Of a stretch of DNA of 49,730 bases, positions 1-11,285 are shown piece after piece (the first letter of the stretch is position 1; each line of letters opens with the position of its first letter). Origin of the DNA: Gnetum montanum (taxonomy: Eukaryota > Streptophyta > Gnetopsida > Gnetales > Gnetaceae); the NCBI GenBank assembly GCA_015680685.1, contig MNCI01016414.1, forward strand, positions 284,619 to 334,348. Direction: 5' to 3'. The notes under the pieces are model-generated. The model saw only the letters and a program-made list of their open reading frames with translations. It did not search any database and was not told the DNA's origin. The position numbers were made by a program, and so were the translations under genes.

Positions 1-1680
1 TAGATCCACAACATCATATACAAGCCTTCCATGATGCCTATGTATGGAATAACATTGATAATGGATGGAAAAAACTTAAGCTCTTTCCTATGACACTCGT
101 TGGCCACACAAAAGTATGGTATAGGTCCTTAAAACCAAAATCAATCCGACGTTGGCCAACAATGGTAGAGCTCTTCAATGAAAGATATCAAACCTATGCA
201 AGAGTGTCAGCCTTGAGGAGACAAATCCAAGAGTGGAAACAAGCATAACATGAACCCTTGGACATGGCCTTAGAAAGATATTATGCATTGTTAAACAACT
301 TCCCAGGCCATGAGTTCTCTGAGGAGAGGCTAATATACCACATTATTGATGGGCTCCGTAATGAAACAAGGAAGACCCTAGGGATGTATGCTTTAGGTCA
401 ACTATATGAGCTACAAACACACCAACTCCAAGAGCTTATTAAGTGGGTAGCAAAAGAAGAAAGGGGGTTAGCTAAATGAGAGAATGCTAAAAATTCCTAA
501 CAGGCCTAAAAATCAAATGGGGCCCATGATTATGAAGAGGAGAAATCAAATCACCTCAAGGAGGTGGAAACATCTTTGCCAGTACTACAATCATTGGATG
601 AAATTGAGGCAAAGATCAATGAGATGATGGAATGGATGCATAAAAAATGTGGAGAATATTCCAACATTATTAGAGATAGAATCATGACAAACCAAGAAGT
701 AGGACGAAATACCTTTAGACAATCGGAAAGAAGGGTTGAAAAAAATAAGAGCTCAACTGCTAATCATACGTATCAATGCAACATTTTTCTGTATCATCAT
801 CCCAAGGGCCAATGTCCAATCTTGTCACATTTACAGGAGCATTGGGGAAGGGTGTTACACTTAGAGTTCGTACAGAGATACTGTGTTCGATCACAGTGGT
901 AATGATCCCAGTCATGGAGAAGGCCACCCCCAAACCGATTATACCCTTCATACCATCTAAATCTAAGTGCTTATCAAGTCCAACATCCTATTTTCCCAAC
1001 TGGGTCAACATCCTCTATCTCACCACATGATTATTATTCTTCCCAATACTATCAACCCATGTCTTCTCCAACACAACCACCACCTTGGATACCTTACACC
1101 TCTCCTCAATTTCAACATTCTCATTTTCACCTCCTTCTACATCACCACCAAGTGTTCTAGAGGGTTTTGTGCTGCCACACCAACCCATGAATGTTTTGTG
1201 CTACTACTATCAATAGTAGTGGGAATCCTCCACAACATCATAGGCATCCCTTCTTTAGACATGATCATAAGAAGGGAAAACACACTTTTGAGCCCATTGC
1301 ACCTTCCAACCTAGCACAAGTCCAACACTGTGGTGTATCTTCCTCTTTGAACATAATGCCTTTTTGTACTTTCTTTGAGCCACCAACCAATACTCCAAAA
1401 ACCATGTGGTCCAATGAATATAGCCACATGGGGAGACATGTTGATCCTTGCATACCATCTTATAGTTGCAATTACCATAGTGGATCAACTCCTTATAAAT
1501 TAACCACATCTTCTAACTTGCCCCACTATGTCAACTCTAATCAAGTGTGTGAACCCTAATGGGGTAAGTATGACCAAGTTCCAATATATCCAACATGCAA
1601 GGATCCCAACTTTTCATTTATTAATCCTCACCATACTCAACCCTTTAGTTATGGGGGATACCCCCCATTCTAATAACAAG
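1..1680 (+). pseudogene. E0 gag (capsid/nucleocapsid) relic
   Basis: Degenerate Gag, the structural protein of the retrotransposon particle. Positions 1-480 align by eye with the E1 capsid region (13240-13736): the pattern around W-K-L-FP, a second W-Y, an F-N-[DE]-[KR]-Y, then DGLR-x-E-[TI]-R and the tail LxELxxHxxxxLxxxVAKEE (open stretch 258-479). The region 775-830 corresponds to the zinc knuckle (C-x2-C-x3-H-x4-C in E1), but the second Cys has become Phe. From about 1000 to 1560 the translation is rich in Pro, Gln, His and Tyr, as in the E1 tail. Several stops and frame changes break it. The start lies outside the window. The family is clear; the exact right end is approximate. Confidence 0.75.
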
Positions 1681-3542
1681 TAGGATTAATAAATATTTTT
1701 CATTTTCTTTAATTTTAAAATTTTTATTTTTCAATTTTTCACTTTTCAACTTATTGTTTTGTCTTTTTGTCCTTTTATGAGTAATCTCATCTAGGAATAA
1801 AACACTCATGTGAGTGTTGGTTGAGGTGTTGTTCTATGCTATCAAGTCTCAGGTAACTAATTATTTGAACAACGAGCCCACAACATCCATTCACCCATTC
1901 TATTAATAAGAGGTTCTACTCTGGGTATAATGATATTCATAATCATTAAAACTTAAAGTAATTTTGTGCTCATTATGCCTAGAGTGAAGAATAATGGACC
2001 AAGAAGGAATGGCCGCAGTGTGACATCAAGGGAACTTGGTGGCATCTGTAAGGGTTATCCTGCAACTTGGTTGTACTAAGATCCTTGTAGATCTAACGAA
2101 AAATGGAAGTAAGAGTAATGAAAAGGCACTCAATCAAGGAAAAATAATGCTATTCTAGAGGGTCCCACTAGAAAGAGATGCACCCATGCCTGAAGGTAGG
2201 TGGCTTCTCTGGATTAAGCATTCAAAAAAAAAGAGAGTAAAAAAGAGCAAGAAGAGTGTGCGAAAGCAACCACACAAAAAGAAAAAGAAAAGATCAAGCT
2301 CAAATTGCTGCAAAAAAATTTTGAATCACTCCTTCATTGAACAAAACGCCAAGTGATCATACACCTTGTTGTTATGGTGCTCTTATGGTTGTCCATCATT
2401 TTTTGAAGCAATGTGATGTCACTTATTAGAGGAATGGACTTGGTCCTAATATTTGAACAATGGGTTAATGACACATTAATCATGCCTTTCACTGAGGATT
2501 CATTGTGCCCTAGGTCAATTACCTCATATCCCAATCTCTGCAATCCCCTCTATAATTCGCATCATCTCACTATTCATGTATTTGTGACTTGTGTCTTGTA
2601 TAGCATTGAATTCATACCTCATTACAATGGCATCTACATGTGTGCATTTTGTGAAATGGGTGTGAATTACATGTAACCCTTCTAGTTCCTATGGACATTT
2701 TAAGGTGTGGTTACATAAGGGCATTATAGGTTGAAAGCTACTTTGGGGAGGACCCACTTGCATAACCTTTGTAATTTGCACTTGTAACACATCTTCCACA
2801 CATCATCTTATACCCTCTAAGAATTACCAACGTTCTTCTTTCCCTTATCATCCTTCTATTTTAAACATTCCTATGAGCTAACACATGTCCTTTTTTCCCT
2901 ACTCTTCATGATTTTTATTATTAAATTTTACACCATTATACTCTTTGTGCCTTCAGGCTTAGTTTGTATTACCCTGGACCCCTTTACATTGACCTACATG
3001 TCCTCAGTTTATACCTTGGAGTTTCAAAAAAAATTTAAAAATCTAAAAATTTAATTAAAATTTGGTAAATTTATATACATGGGCCCCCTGCACCAATCAA
3101 CATCATTTGCAACTATTCACGTGGGGGAGCTTTTTCAAATTTTCTTCTACGACTTGTGATTGCACATTTCTCACTTCGATAACCATAACTCGCTTGATAG
3201 TGTTCTGATTTTCATTCCATTTGAACCTACTTGAACCCGAAGTGTTCAGCTTAGTCGTGAGGGAGGGGTACATGCCAAATTGCGTATCAATTTTTTTTTT
3301 GAAATTCTTCATCGCCCAAAGGACACTGTTAAGGGTAATTAGTTATAAAAATAATAATAAACAATTTCATCTCTTTATCTATACTGGGAAATTAAACTCT
3401 GAAACCACCTAAGCAAAGTGGACCAAATATAAAAATATTCTGGGGACATTTCCATAAAAATTCCTAGCCTTAAAATCACTCAGAAACAAAACAAACTCAT
3501 TAAGGTAAGAAGTAAGGTATAATTTAACTTGGATAAACGACC
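1681..3542 (+). other. E0 internal spacer between gag and ORF3
   Basis: Non-coding. It begins with a T-rich stretch (1690-1770) like those after protease in E1 and after integrase in E2. It holds a conserved word (GTGTGACATCAAGGGAACTT at 2019-2038), a segment near 2735-2770 matching the E2 spacer near 30500-30530, and about 3080-3320, which aligns with the E2 ORF3 leader (shared CCATAACTC and nearby words). The TATA seen in E2 at the equivalent place is not evident here, and the donor-like AGGTAAGC of E2 reads AGTGTTCAGC at 3241-3250. No gene is seen. Confidence 0.55.
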
Positions 3543-3572
3543 TTACTAATGCTTGGCCCCGTGTGATTGTAG
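3543..3572 (+). promoter_or_regulatory. Splice acceptor-like site abutting the ORF3 start (E0)
   Basis: TTACTAAT at 3543-3550 resembles a branch point. AG at 3571-3572, in the context TGATTGTAG, immediately precedes the ORF3 ATG at 3573. The branch A (3549) lies 23 bases from the G of AG. E1, E2 and E5 have the same arrangement. This is inferred from conservation; splicing itself is not shown. Confidence 0.5.
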
Positions 3573-6296
3573 ATGGCCCCAAAGTGAAGACAACAAAAAG
3601 GTCCCTCTCCAGGTGTGTTTAAGCAACCCAGGAGAGGTAAAGGACAGGTGCTAGCTGAACAACACACAAAATAGGAGGAGCAATCGTTCAGTATCCATCA
3701 AGAAGACCCTACTATTGTACAATCAAGACAAGTAGTAGGAGGAGCTACTACAATGCTTGAACCAGGATGACACTTCATGTTGCCTCTAGAATGTGTCTAG
3801 GCCATCCATGAAAGGTCCACATTAGTTGTAGTGATCGTGGAATTGAACTTCGGACCTTTCACGGAATATGCTCCTGAGGCCATTAGGGACCACCTTAAAG
3901 GGTCCCCATTATGGCCTATCCTCTTTGAAAATAGTGCCTGGTACATAGGAGAAACATAGCAATTCTGGCACAATAAAGAAGAAGGCACCACAATTGACAT
4001 TTGTGGTGTGTTTGTTGATTTTTCTGTCAATGCCATTTCAGAAGTGTTAAACCTTTTGAACACAAGGCCAAAGCTTGCTTTTCTATCCACTCACTTTGAT
4101 GCTGATGTGCGAAAGGTTTGGTTAGATAGAGCATACAGTAAAGAAGATAAAACCTATGGAGAGTTGACATTGGAAGAAAAGATATACTTTAAAATTGGAA
4201 CTTATCACATCTTCCCCATAAAAGGGCTAAACAGAATTTCAACATATGCAGCAAGAGGAAGTCCGATATTGATGGGAAAGGTTAATACTAACCTACCTCA
4301 TCTATATTTCATTGAGATCTTAAGGAGGTTTAAAGAATGCAAGATAGGGAAGTTCGTGTTGCCCTTGCCTTGTCTCATCAAGAAGTTGTGCAAGCATGCT
4401 GGTATTCGGGGGTACACTAATGATGTCCTTAGAAAAGCCCAAAATACTTCGTACACTAAATTGCGAAAGCCACCAGTTGCAAGGAAGATTGCTAGTAAGA
4501 TGCTGGGGCTAGAACAACAGCAAGAAGTAGGGCCTAGCATGAGCCAACAAGATCAACCACCACCACCACCACCACAGGAATACTGACAGTCGATGAGCCA
4601 TCTCAAGGCCATCGCTAAGACGGTCAGTTGGGGAAGTCATGATGATGCAAATTTCTTCCACATCATTAATGATACCATATGATCCATTGTCTCTATAGAT
4701 CATGCACGGCGTGAGTTCTTCATTCAAATAGGAGGAGGGGAGAGTTATTGGTTAGAACAGATTTCAGGGAATGTTGCATCCTTTCAGGTGCAACTAGAGA
4801 CTAGTGAAGGGGCCACAGTGGTGGTCATGCAGCACCAGGATGCAGCAAGAGCCATAGAGGTGGTCACAGACCACATCAAGGAATATTTTAACATCCTTGT
4901 TGTGCCATCAAAAAATTTCATAAGAGCATGGGATGCTCAAACTCTTGCTGGTCCCTCAATGAATCCTACGAAGCATGAGGATGTGCTTGATCGATTGCTG
5001 CAAATAGGATAGGTGATGATGTTCTTGTTTGACATTCCATAGGATGTTACAACAGCACAATCAAACCTCATCTCCACCAAAGGAAAGCTGGTCATGATAG
5101 AGATGAGGGTCGAGCACGCAGAAGTAGAAGTTGCAAGATTGCAAGAAAGGCTCGTAACCCTGTAGGCCGCATAGCGGGATCCCTCTCAATTTGTTCCCAT
5201 AGACCAGTTGGACACCTTTAGGATTGAGAAACTCAACAAATTATTGGTGGAAAATAAAAAGGTGGTAGAGGAAAAAGAGAAAGCTGACTAGAATGCCTCC
5301 ATGGCACAAGTGCAAACTTACGTGCACACCAAGGCACTTAAGGCCTTACAAGAAGAAAATAAATAGCTTGTTGTCGACAATCTTCGGTTGACCTCTGTGG
5401 AGAAACAAAAGAATGTTCTTGAAGAACATTTTTAATGGTTGCAAGAATAGTTGATCAGGGTCAACCACGACATGAACCACTTGGCCAGAGAAAATTGAAC
5501 CCTCTCAATGGAGGAGGTACATGCTATTCGATAGAAGATGACCATCGAAATAAGCACATGGCAGAACGAGGCCAGGTGGCATGAAAAGTTAAAAGAGCAC
5601 TTCAAAGACCAAGTGGGAATGTACAAACAAATCATCAAGAAGGAGATCCATATGACCAAGGCCTACATCAATGCTTTCAGTGCTCAACAAACTAATTGGT
5701 GAGCCATATTGGACACATATGCATTTGCCCACCCAGTGGACCTTAAAAGCTGGGACCTGTAGATTCAAGACCTCATAGAGTACATGGAGTTGGAAAATCT
5801 GCGATATGCCAACTTAGCCATGTTGATAGCAGGGTGCCCAAGGATAGGGCTCAAGAAGCAAGTAGCCACCACCTATGCCAAGTATGAAGCAGAATTTGTA
5901 GAACATAAGAAAACATTGCAGAAGTTGGAAGTTGCAAATTCTGAATTGGAGGTGGTTAAAGCAAGCTACCAAGTTCAAAAAGATGTCGCAATGAACTTGG
6001 CTCAATGGCTTACAGATTTTTAGGAATACAGGGACAAAGCTAGAGCCTATGAGGAGGAACAACAGTTGTTTTTGACCTAGTACATCAAAGCAAATAAAAT
6101 GTTCCTACAACTATTGTGCCCATGGGAGGTGCCGACTCCATCAAACATTAGAGCATCAGCATGGATGGCACAAGATCCCTGAACTGAAGAGGAGAAACTC
6201 TAGGCATTACTTCAACATCATCAAATCCCAAAATCTAGAGCACAAGACAAGGGGAAGCAACCCATGGAGGAGCCACTGCCACCAAGAACCACATGA
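3573..6296 (+). pseudogene. E0 ORF3: env-position protein with plant-transposon-type domain and long coiled coil
   Basis: The ATG at 3573 and the TGA at 6294-6296 lie in one frame, giving 908 codons without a frameshift; only in-frame stops break it (for example codon 5 and near 3960, 5010 and 5290). Residues about 85-300 resemble the Pfam family called putative plant transposon protein (I believe PF20167): a VDFS-x-NAI motif near 4020 and LPLPCLIKKLC near 4357, followed by YTNDV. A linker ending in a run of prolines (4510-4586) leads to about 330 residues rich in Glu, Lys, Leu, Gln and Ala (5040-6030), read as coiled coil. A proline-rich tail ends near 6290. No signal peptide or membrane segment is evident, so a fusion-type envelope is not supported. 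Molecular function is unknown. The start is chosen because it follows the conserved acceptor and stays in frame. Confidence 0.7.
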
Positions 6297-6477
6297 GTTC
6301 CACCCAATTTTGTAATTTTGGGAATTTTGAATTTTTGTGTTGTGTCCAAATTTTGTTCTATTAAGTTCTCCACTGTGGCATGAATAGATCCCTTGTCAGT
6401 TAATAATCCCATACCTATCCACTGTGTAATCAATGGGGCTTGTTCTCATTTTGACTCGAGGATGAGTTTTCATTTAG

Positions 6478-6488
6478 TCATGGGGACT
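6478..6488 (+). promoter_or_regulatory. Polypurine tract of E0
   Basis: TCATGGGGACT lies directly against the 3' LTR. It is the plus-strand primer region, within a conserved block (CTCGAGGATGAGTTTTCATT, from about 6455) shared with E1, E2 and, reversed, E5. The purine run is short for a polypurine tract. Confidence 0.6.
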
Positions 6489-7353
6489 TGATGAATCGTG
6501 ATTCATTTGGTTGCAATATCAGACCGATGATATCAAATACGCGATATTGGGTACGCGATATTGCAACCAACAATGATATCGGATATGCAATATCATGGTT
6601 CCTACGTGGGCCTATAAATACACATGTAGACACATGGGAAGGAGAGTGTTTAGTCAGTTTTAGTGAGTCATTTTAGTATAGGATCTTTTTGTTAATTTTT
6701 CCTCTCAACCCTTTCTCCTAGTGCATGCCTGCAGTGTGGTGATTGTAATTGTATGGCAACCTTTATTTCAGTATGATGTACTTGGACATGCACATGATCG
6801 AAAATAAAGATCGAGATTACTTCATCATTGCAGCATTCACTTAGTTTAATTATTTAATTATTATTGTTATTTATTGCTTTCATAGTTAATATCTCTCCAC
6901 CCTAAACTCCTTAAATACGGAATGAGTACAACTTAATAACGAGCATTTAAGTGTGACTACTTGGTAACTTAGTAGTGTACCTAGGATCTGCGCTTGGTAA
7001 TCCCAGTGGTAGTTGTGCACGAGGTCCAAGATGTGTACGGATGATTAAGGAATGGATGCTCATCGCACTTAGGCTAGCTTAGATTCTCTCTTCCCTTTTC
7101 CTCCTAGCTTAATTAAAGATTATTTTCCATCGCCTCCAGGAGGAGCATTAGTTTAGGAACACATCATACACCTTACTCTGGACTAAACCATACGTGACAA
7201 AGCAAATACTAGTCTAAGTGGGAAGACAGTGAACTGCGATCAGCGAGTAACTATCTAGATACCACAACTAGCCCGTTTGCGGAGTTCGACCGAATCATGC
7301 ATAAAACGCTTGTATTTGTATGGTTGAGTGTAGGGGTAGCTCGCTACTCATCA
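6489..7353 (+). repeat. 3' LTR of E0 (GATATC-array family)
   Basis: The LTR starts TGATGAATC and ends CTACTCATCA, 865 bp. U3 carries a dyad near its start (TGAATC-GT-GATTCA) and an array of GATATC/CGATATTG words at 6511-6598, including TACGCGATATTG twice (6538-6549 and 6552-6563). TATAAATA is at 6613-6620 and AATAAA at 6803-6808. The ending near 7253-7353 matches those of E1, E2, E3 and, reversed, E7 and E5. Confidence 0.85.
6511..6598 (+). promoter_or_regulatory. GATATC dyad array in U3 of the E0 LTR
   Basis: At least six GATATC, CGATATTG or GCAATATC words lie in 88 bp ending 15 bases before TATAAATA. They are direct and inverted copies of a 10-12 bp dyad. Similar arrays lie at the same place in the E1 and E3 LTRs and, reversed, in E5. 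Confidence 0.6.
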
Positions 7354-7358
7354 AAGGT

Positions 7359-9662
7359 ATGAATCACTTTTCAATGTTAGATTCAATTAATTATGAAGTT
7401 TGTGTAATTGGTAAAGCCAAAACATTATCATTTTCCTATAGAGAATCTAGATCACAAAACTACCTAGAACTAGTTCACATGGTTTTATGTCGGCCTATGC
7501 AAACTTTAAGTTTGGGCAAGAATAGATATTTGTATATTTTGTATGATGCTTTTTCAAGGATGAATGGAGTTATTTTTAAAAAACCAAAGATCAAGTCTTC
7601 AAATATTTTAAAATTTTCAAAATTGAAATTGAGAATCAAAAATAGAAAAATTTTAAAATGATCCAAAGTCATAGGAGTGGTGAATTCACAATTTATGAAT
7701 TTGAAAATTTTTTAAAGTACATGGTATTATTAATTAGAAAACGGGTGCTTATACACCTTAACAAACTGGTGTGGCAGAGCGGAAAAGTCAAATAATCATG
7801 GGGTTGGCTAGATGTTTATTATACCAAGAAGGTTTAGACAATAAATTTTGGGGAGAAGCTTGCTCCAGCAATTTATATTTTAAACAGAGTCCCAACAGAA
7901 GGAATAGAGGCACAAACACCATGTGAATTATGGTTTGCGCAAACACCAAATCTAGGCCATTTGAAAATATTTGGATCATTATGTTATGTTAAAGTTACAG
8001 AACAAACTAGAACAAACTAGAAAAAAATTGATGAGAAAGCAAAAGCTTGTATTTTTATGGGATATGAATTCCATTCAAAAGCCTATCGTTGCCTGGACTT
8101 TGTTAACTCAAAAAATTATAATCAACCGTGATGCACATTTTGCTGAAGATACGATGAAAAATCAGCAAAGCAACAATTCTTCACTGTCGCCATAAAAAAC
8201 AAGTGAGAGTGAATTAATGGTTCCCACTCCCATGTGCATTGAGCCATCAGCAGCTACTCACAACTCTAACCAACTGCAACGCCAAGTGCAGCATAATCAA
8301 TCGGACAATTCAACTATCATTCATTCTTAAGCAGCACCTTCTCACACACTGACACCTAAATTTAGCAACAGCAAATCATCCACCGTAAAATTTCCTCCGC
8401 CTGTTGGGACAGGTAATGGTATCCCACAAATTTCTTCCTCTTTACCTTTACAGTGCTAACCATCATTACCTTTATGTTCATATTTAAATTCTAGTCAGTC
8501 CACAACTGAACATAAACTTCCATATTCATTGCATATGCCATATTTATCCAAGTGAAGTATCCCAAATACGCTTGCAATACCCACCACATTCAGCTCACAA
8601 CGTTCTATGCTTAACACCTTCCCAATCCCTGCGACTGCACAACAACCAATGGAGTCATCCACTGCTACTGCTACTACGACTGGTCATCTTCAGCATTATC
8701 ACCCCACCCTGCATCTCAAATGTTGGATCATGAGTTCGGGAGAAGAAATGCATGCCACCAAGACCATTGATAACAGCAGCAGCCCTACTTTAGAAAACAA
8801 TGCAGCTATAACTTCTCCAATGCTGCTATCAAGGTCAACCAACCACCAGTAACAGGTGAGGTGCTTCTCGTCGTTTCCAACTTATTATACAAGAAGCCAC
8901 CTCAGATCCTGAACCCATGTTCATTGCCGTAAATCCTTTCGAGGCGTAGGCCAAGTAACTCGGCGTTCCTGCCTTTGCTGTATCCCACCATGATTCACTT
9001 TGTGGTAACATTGATGCTTTTTACGCTGCTGCTGCTGCTTTATTTTCGTTGAGCAAGGGTTTGATCTACGTCCTATACGCTCAAAACTCTTGTACCTCTA
9101 CGAACCACACTAATAAAAATAGAAGCCTTTATGAAAAGTAGCTATCCTCCTATAGAATTAAGAACCTGCTCACAATCGGGGGTGGCGGGGACGATGACCT
9201 TCAGGAGCCATGCACGGTTAACGATGCCAGCCAAGATCCAAATTGAGTAGACGCTATGCACAAAGAGTTCCCAAATTGAGAAAAACAGCACATGGAGCTT
9301 GGTGCTAAAACCTACAAACACGCCCATTATTAGAGTTAAGTGGGTCTTTCGCTTAAACGGGATCAACATGGCAATGTGGATAAGTACAAAGCTCGTTTGG
9401 TCACCAAAGTATGCCATTAAAGTCAGGACAGAAAATTTGAAGATAGCTTTGGACCACTTTCCCAGCTTGAATCAGTAAGAATTTTTATCTCTGCTAAATT
9501 GAAGTTGGATGTTGCTATAGCAATTTTAAATGGCTATCTTAAGGAGGAGGTTTATGTTAATCAAATTTGTAAACCATGATGATCTAGATCATGGTTGAAC
9601 AATATGTCTACAAGCTTGATAATATGTCTCTCTATCAAACCCTAGATGCAAGCAAGATGTAG
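7359..9662 (+). pseudogene. E9: Ty1/Copia pol relic (integrase then reverse transcriptase)
   Basis: Decayed Copia polyprotein; its left part lies beyond the E0 insertion. 7380-7600 reads as the pre-integrase/integrase start (a C-x-x-GK motif, then ELVH, then GKNRY, then an SRMNGV-like DDF-SR-W equivalent). Near 7770-7800 is the site of the NGVAERKN-type motif. 7850-8140 is the integrase C-terminus (AIYILNRVPT, TPCELW, LGHLKIFGSLCYVK, AYRC). 8200-9100 is a Ser/Thr/Pro-rich linker. RT begins near 9240 (WVF/WVxK equivalent, DKYKARLVTK at about 9385, ILNGYLKEEVYVNQ at about 9520). The last match is the VYKL-xx-SLYxLxxAS motif near 9607-9655. Stops and indels are frequent. Gag and RNase H are not seen. 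Confidence 0.75.
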
Positions 9663-9674
9663 ACTCTTTAGATA

Positions 9675-9883
9675 AGATGTCTCTTGTGGAGAGAAGATGT
9701 CTCCTCAACATGCAAGATGTCTTCCTAGAGATGTCTCCTCTTAGGATAAGACATCTTCTCTCCTAGTTGAGATGTCTTGTAGGTAAATGGAGCATCTACT
9801 GTCATTAGCCAACTCTTAGGTAAGATGTCTTCTAGGCATGTGGAACATCTCATATGCATGTCTAGCTTTCAGGCAAGACATCT
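9675..9883 (+). repeat. Array of AGATGTCT/AGACATCT octamers
   Basis: Eight exact copies of AGATGTCT or its reverse complement lie in 209 bp, starting at 9675, 9695, 9715, 9729, 9749 (inverted), 9770, 9823 and 9876 (inverted). Five of the first gaps are 14-21 bp. The same octamer clusters in the E4 LTR at 45020-45153. The array starts where the Copia homology stops, so it may be U3 of an inserted LTR, but I could not define LTR ends here. Confidence 0.7.
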
Positions 9884-10644
9884 ACAAAGTTCTAAGATGT
9901 ATTCCAAGCTACCCGAAACCTTTATTTATTTACCTATAGGGATGAAATGGGATTCAGAAGAGGTGTCCCTATGCTAACTAGTTTAACATCATTGCATCTT
10001 GGCACCGCTAGTGTCCTCATCAAGCATCCAAGGTACATAATTTCTCTTACCCTAAAAAATTGCAAAACCCTAAAATAAAAGTTAATAGGACCACTCAATT
10101 TAGTGTTGGTGCCATGTAAGTGGACTTCTCTTTATCATCCTCTACTTCCTTCCGACAAACCCCCTTGTAGGATCTACCTTGTTCTTTGCCACATCCTCTA
10201 TTCTTTCTCCTCTTTTCATGTGGCACCATTCTCATTAATCACAAGTGAGTTCAAGAAAAGTAGTTTGAGTAAAAGAGCAAATGAAAAATTTTTCCATTTA
10301 CCTTGGTTCTCAAAAGTTTTAACTGATGCAACCTAATATATCACCAAGTGACATCGACTTAATATGAGCATCACTGCATTAATATCTACATCACTACATC
10401 ATCTCCTAGCTTTGGCATTTGGAATGCCTAATCAAAGCCCTAAGATAGCCCAAAACTAACCTACAATGTCCCCAATCCATTACTAATCTTTCCAAACTAA
10501 AATTAGTATTAAAATTAATATTAAAACTAATAATTTAGTTTAAAGCATTATCATTAAGCTTGAGCAAAGCTTGTAAATTTTTTTAATTTAGGGATTTCAA
10601 CTTTTTTCCATATGATCATGATTTTATATTATGCTTTGTAGGCC
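9884..10644. other. Unclassified intergenic DNA
   Basis: AT-rich sequence with no recognisable protein homology. CTTGGCACCG near 9999 superficially resembles the tRNA-Asp primer site, but the match stops after nine or so bases and no LTR end fits. Confidence 0.3.
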
Positions 10645-10841
10645 ATGGACCCTACCATCTTCAACTGATCACATGAACCACTTACCTTGGATGAGCTTCA
10701 CAATCAAGTTACTAAATCTCTAAATGAAGAATTAATTGATTTATTCCCCTTGGATCCTTTACAATCATTTATCTCATTGTTAGACATCATTGAGGAAGAC
10801 TTGATTCCCAAAGCTAATCTTACCTTTTTAGACTAAGAATT
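10645..10841 (+). pseudogene. Unrecognised coding relic cut by E5
   Basis: From the ATG at 10645 a frame reads MDPTIFN, one stop, then about 45 residues of amphipathic sequence (LDELHNQVTKSLNEEL followed by DLFPLDPLQSFISLLDIIEED), a second stop, and ends at the E5 boundary. It is preceded by TTTGTAGGCC, a possible acceptor. Composition looks protein-like, but I recognise no family. It could be another element's ORF or a host exon remnant. Confidence 0.25.
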
Positions 10842-11285
10842 TGATGAGTAGTTGGGTATTTCAGCACTCAACCATACAAGTTACAAGTGTTCATGCACAA
10901 CCAAATCATAATCCATGATGATGTTAACTTCATGATCACTAGCTTCCCCCTTGGGGTTAGCAAGGTGCAAATCATATGGTTTAACTCTTAGTGAGGTATA
11001 TGATAAACTGATGTTGATTGGCTCTTAATAATGCTAAGTGTAAACATGGTGGAAATGAATATGATTTCTATCTAAAAGTATCATGAAAATGTAAATCTAT
11101 TCTATCCTATGGCAATAAGCATATGTTCTTGGTTTTTTGTACATATCTTGGGTTAAGTGATTGTTACAGGGATTATCAAGTAACCTTACCATTAGGAGAA
11201 TTAAGCAAAGTTACTACTAGGTTACCAAGTAATTATAATTTACACTTGAAACCAGTCATACTTATTTCACCTTACTAATAGACGT
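10842..11285 (-). repeat. E5 3' LTR, U5-side half (interrupted by E1)
   Basis: On the plus strand it starts TGATGAGTAG and then shows CACTCAACCATACAA, the reverse complement of the E0/E3-type LTR end. GTTACCAAGTAA near 11220 matches the reversed inner part of the E0 LTR (about 6960). It stops exactly at the left GACGT copy of E1. Confidence 0.7.
11281..11285 (+). repeat. Target site duplication of E1, left copy (GACGT)
   Basis: GACGT directly precedes the E1 5' LTR and recurs directly after the 3' LTR at 18212-18216. Confidence 0.85.

Larger units (their letters stand above)
1..7353 (+). mobile_element. E0: Athila/Tat-like Ty3/Gypsy LTR retrotransposon, 5' end outside window, pol missing
   Basis: Reading left to right: gag relic (1 to about 1680), AT-rich spacer, ORF3 (3573-6296), polypurine tract (6478-6488) and 3' LTR (6489-7353). 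The 5 bases after the LTR, AAGGT, are the expected right-hand target duplication. No protease, RT, RNase H or integrase is found between gag and spacer: the proline-rich gag tail runs into the T-rich spacer near 1670. The pol gene was therefore lost from this copy or its lineage. The gag is closest to the E3 gag near 49440-49590, and the LTR closest to the E3 LTR, so E0 and E3 are one subfamily. E0 is inserted in the Copia relic E9, which resumes at 7359. Confidence 0.8.

Noticed and set aside
9675-9883. CRISPR-like array
   Set aside because: The repeat unit is only 8 bp, spacing is irregular, orientation is mixed and the DNA is plant.
9999-10015. Primer binding site for an LTR ending near 9993
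   Set aside because: Only about nine bases match the tRNA-Asp-type site and no partner LTR is found.
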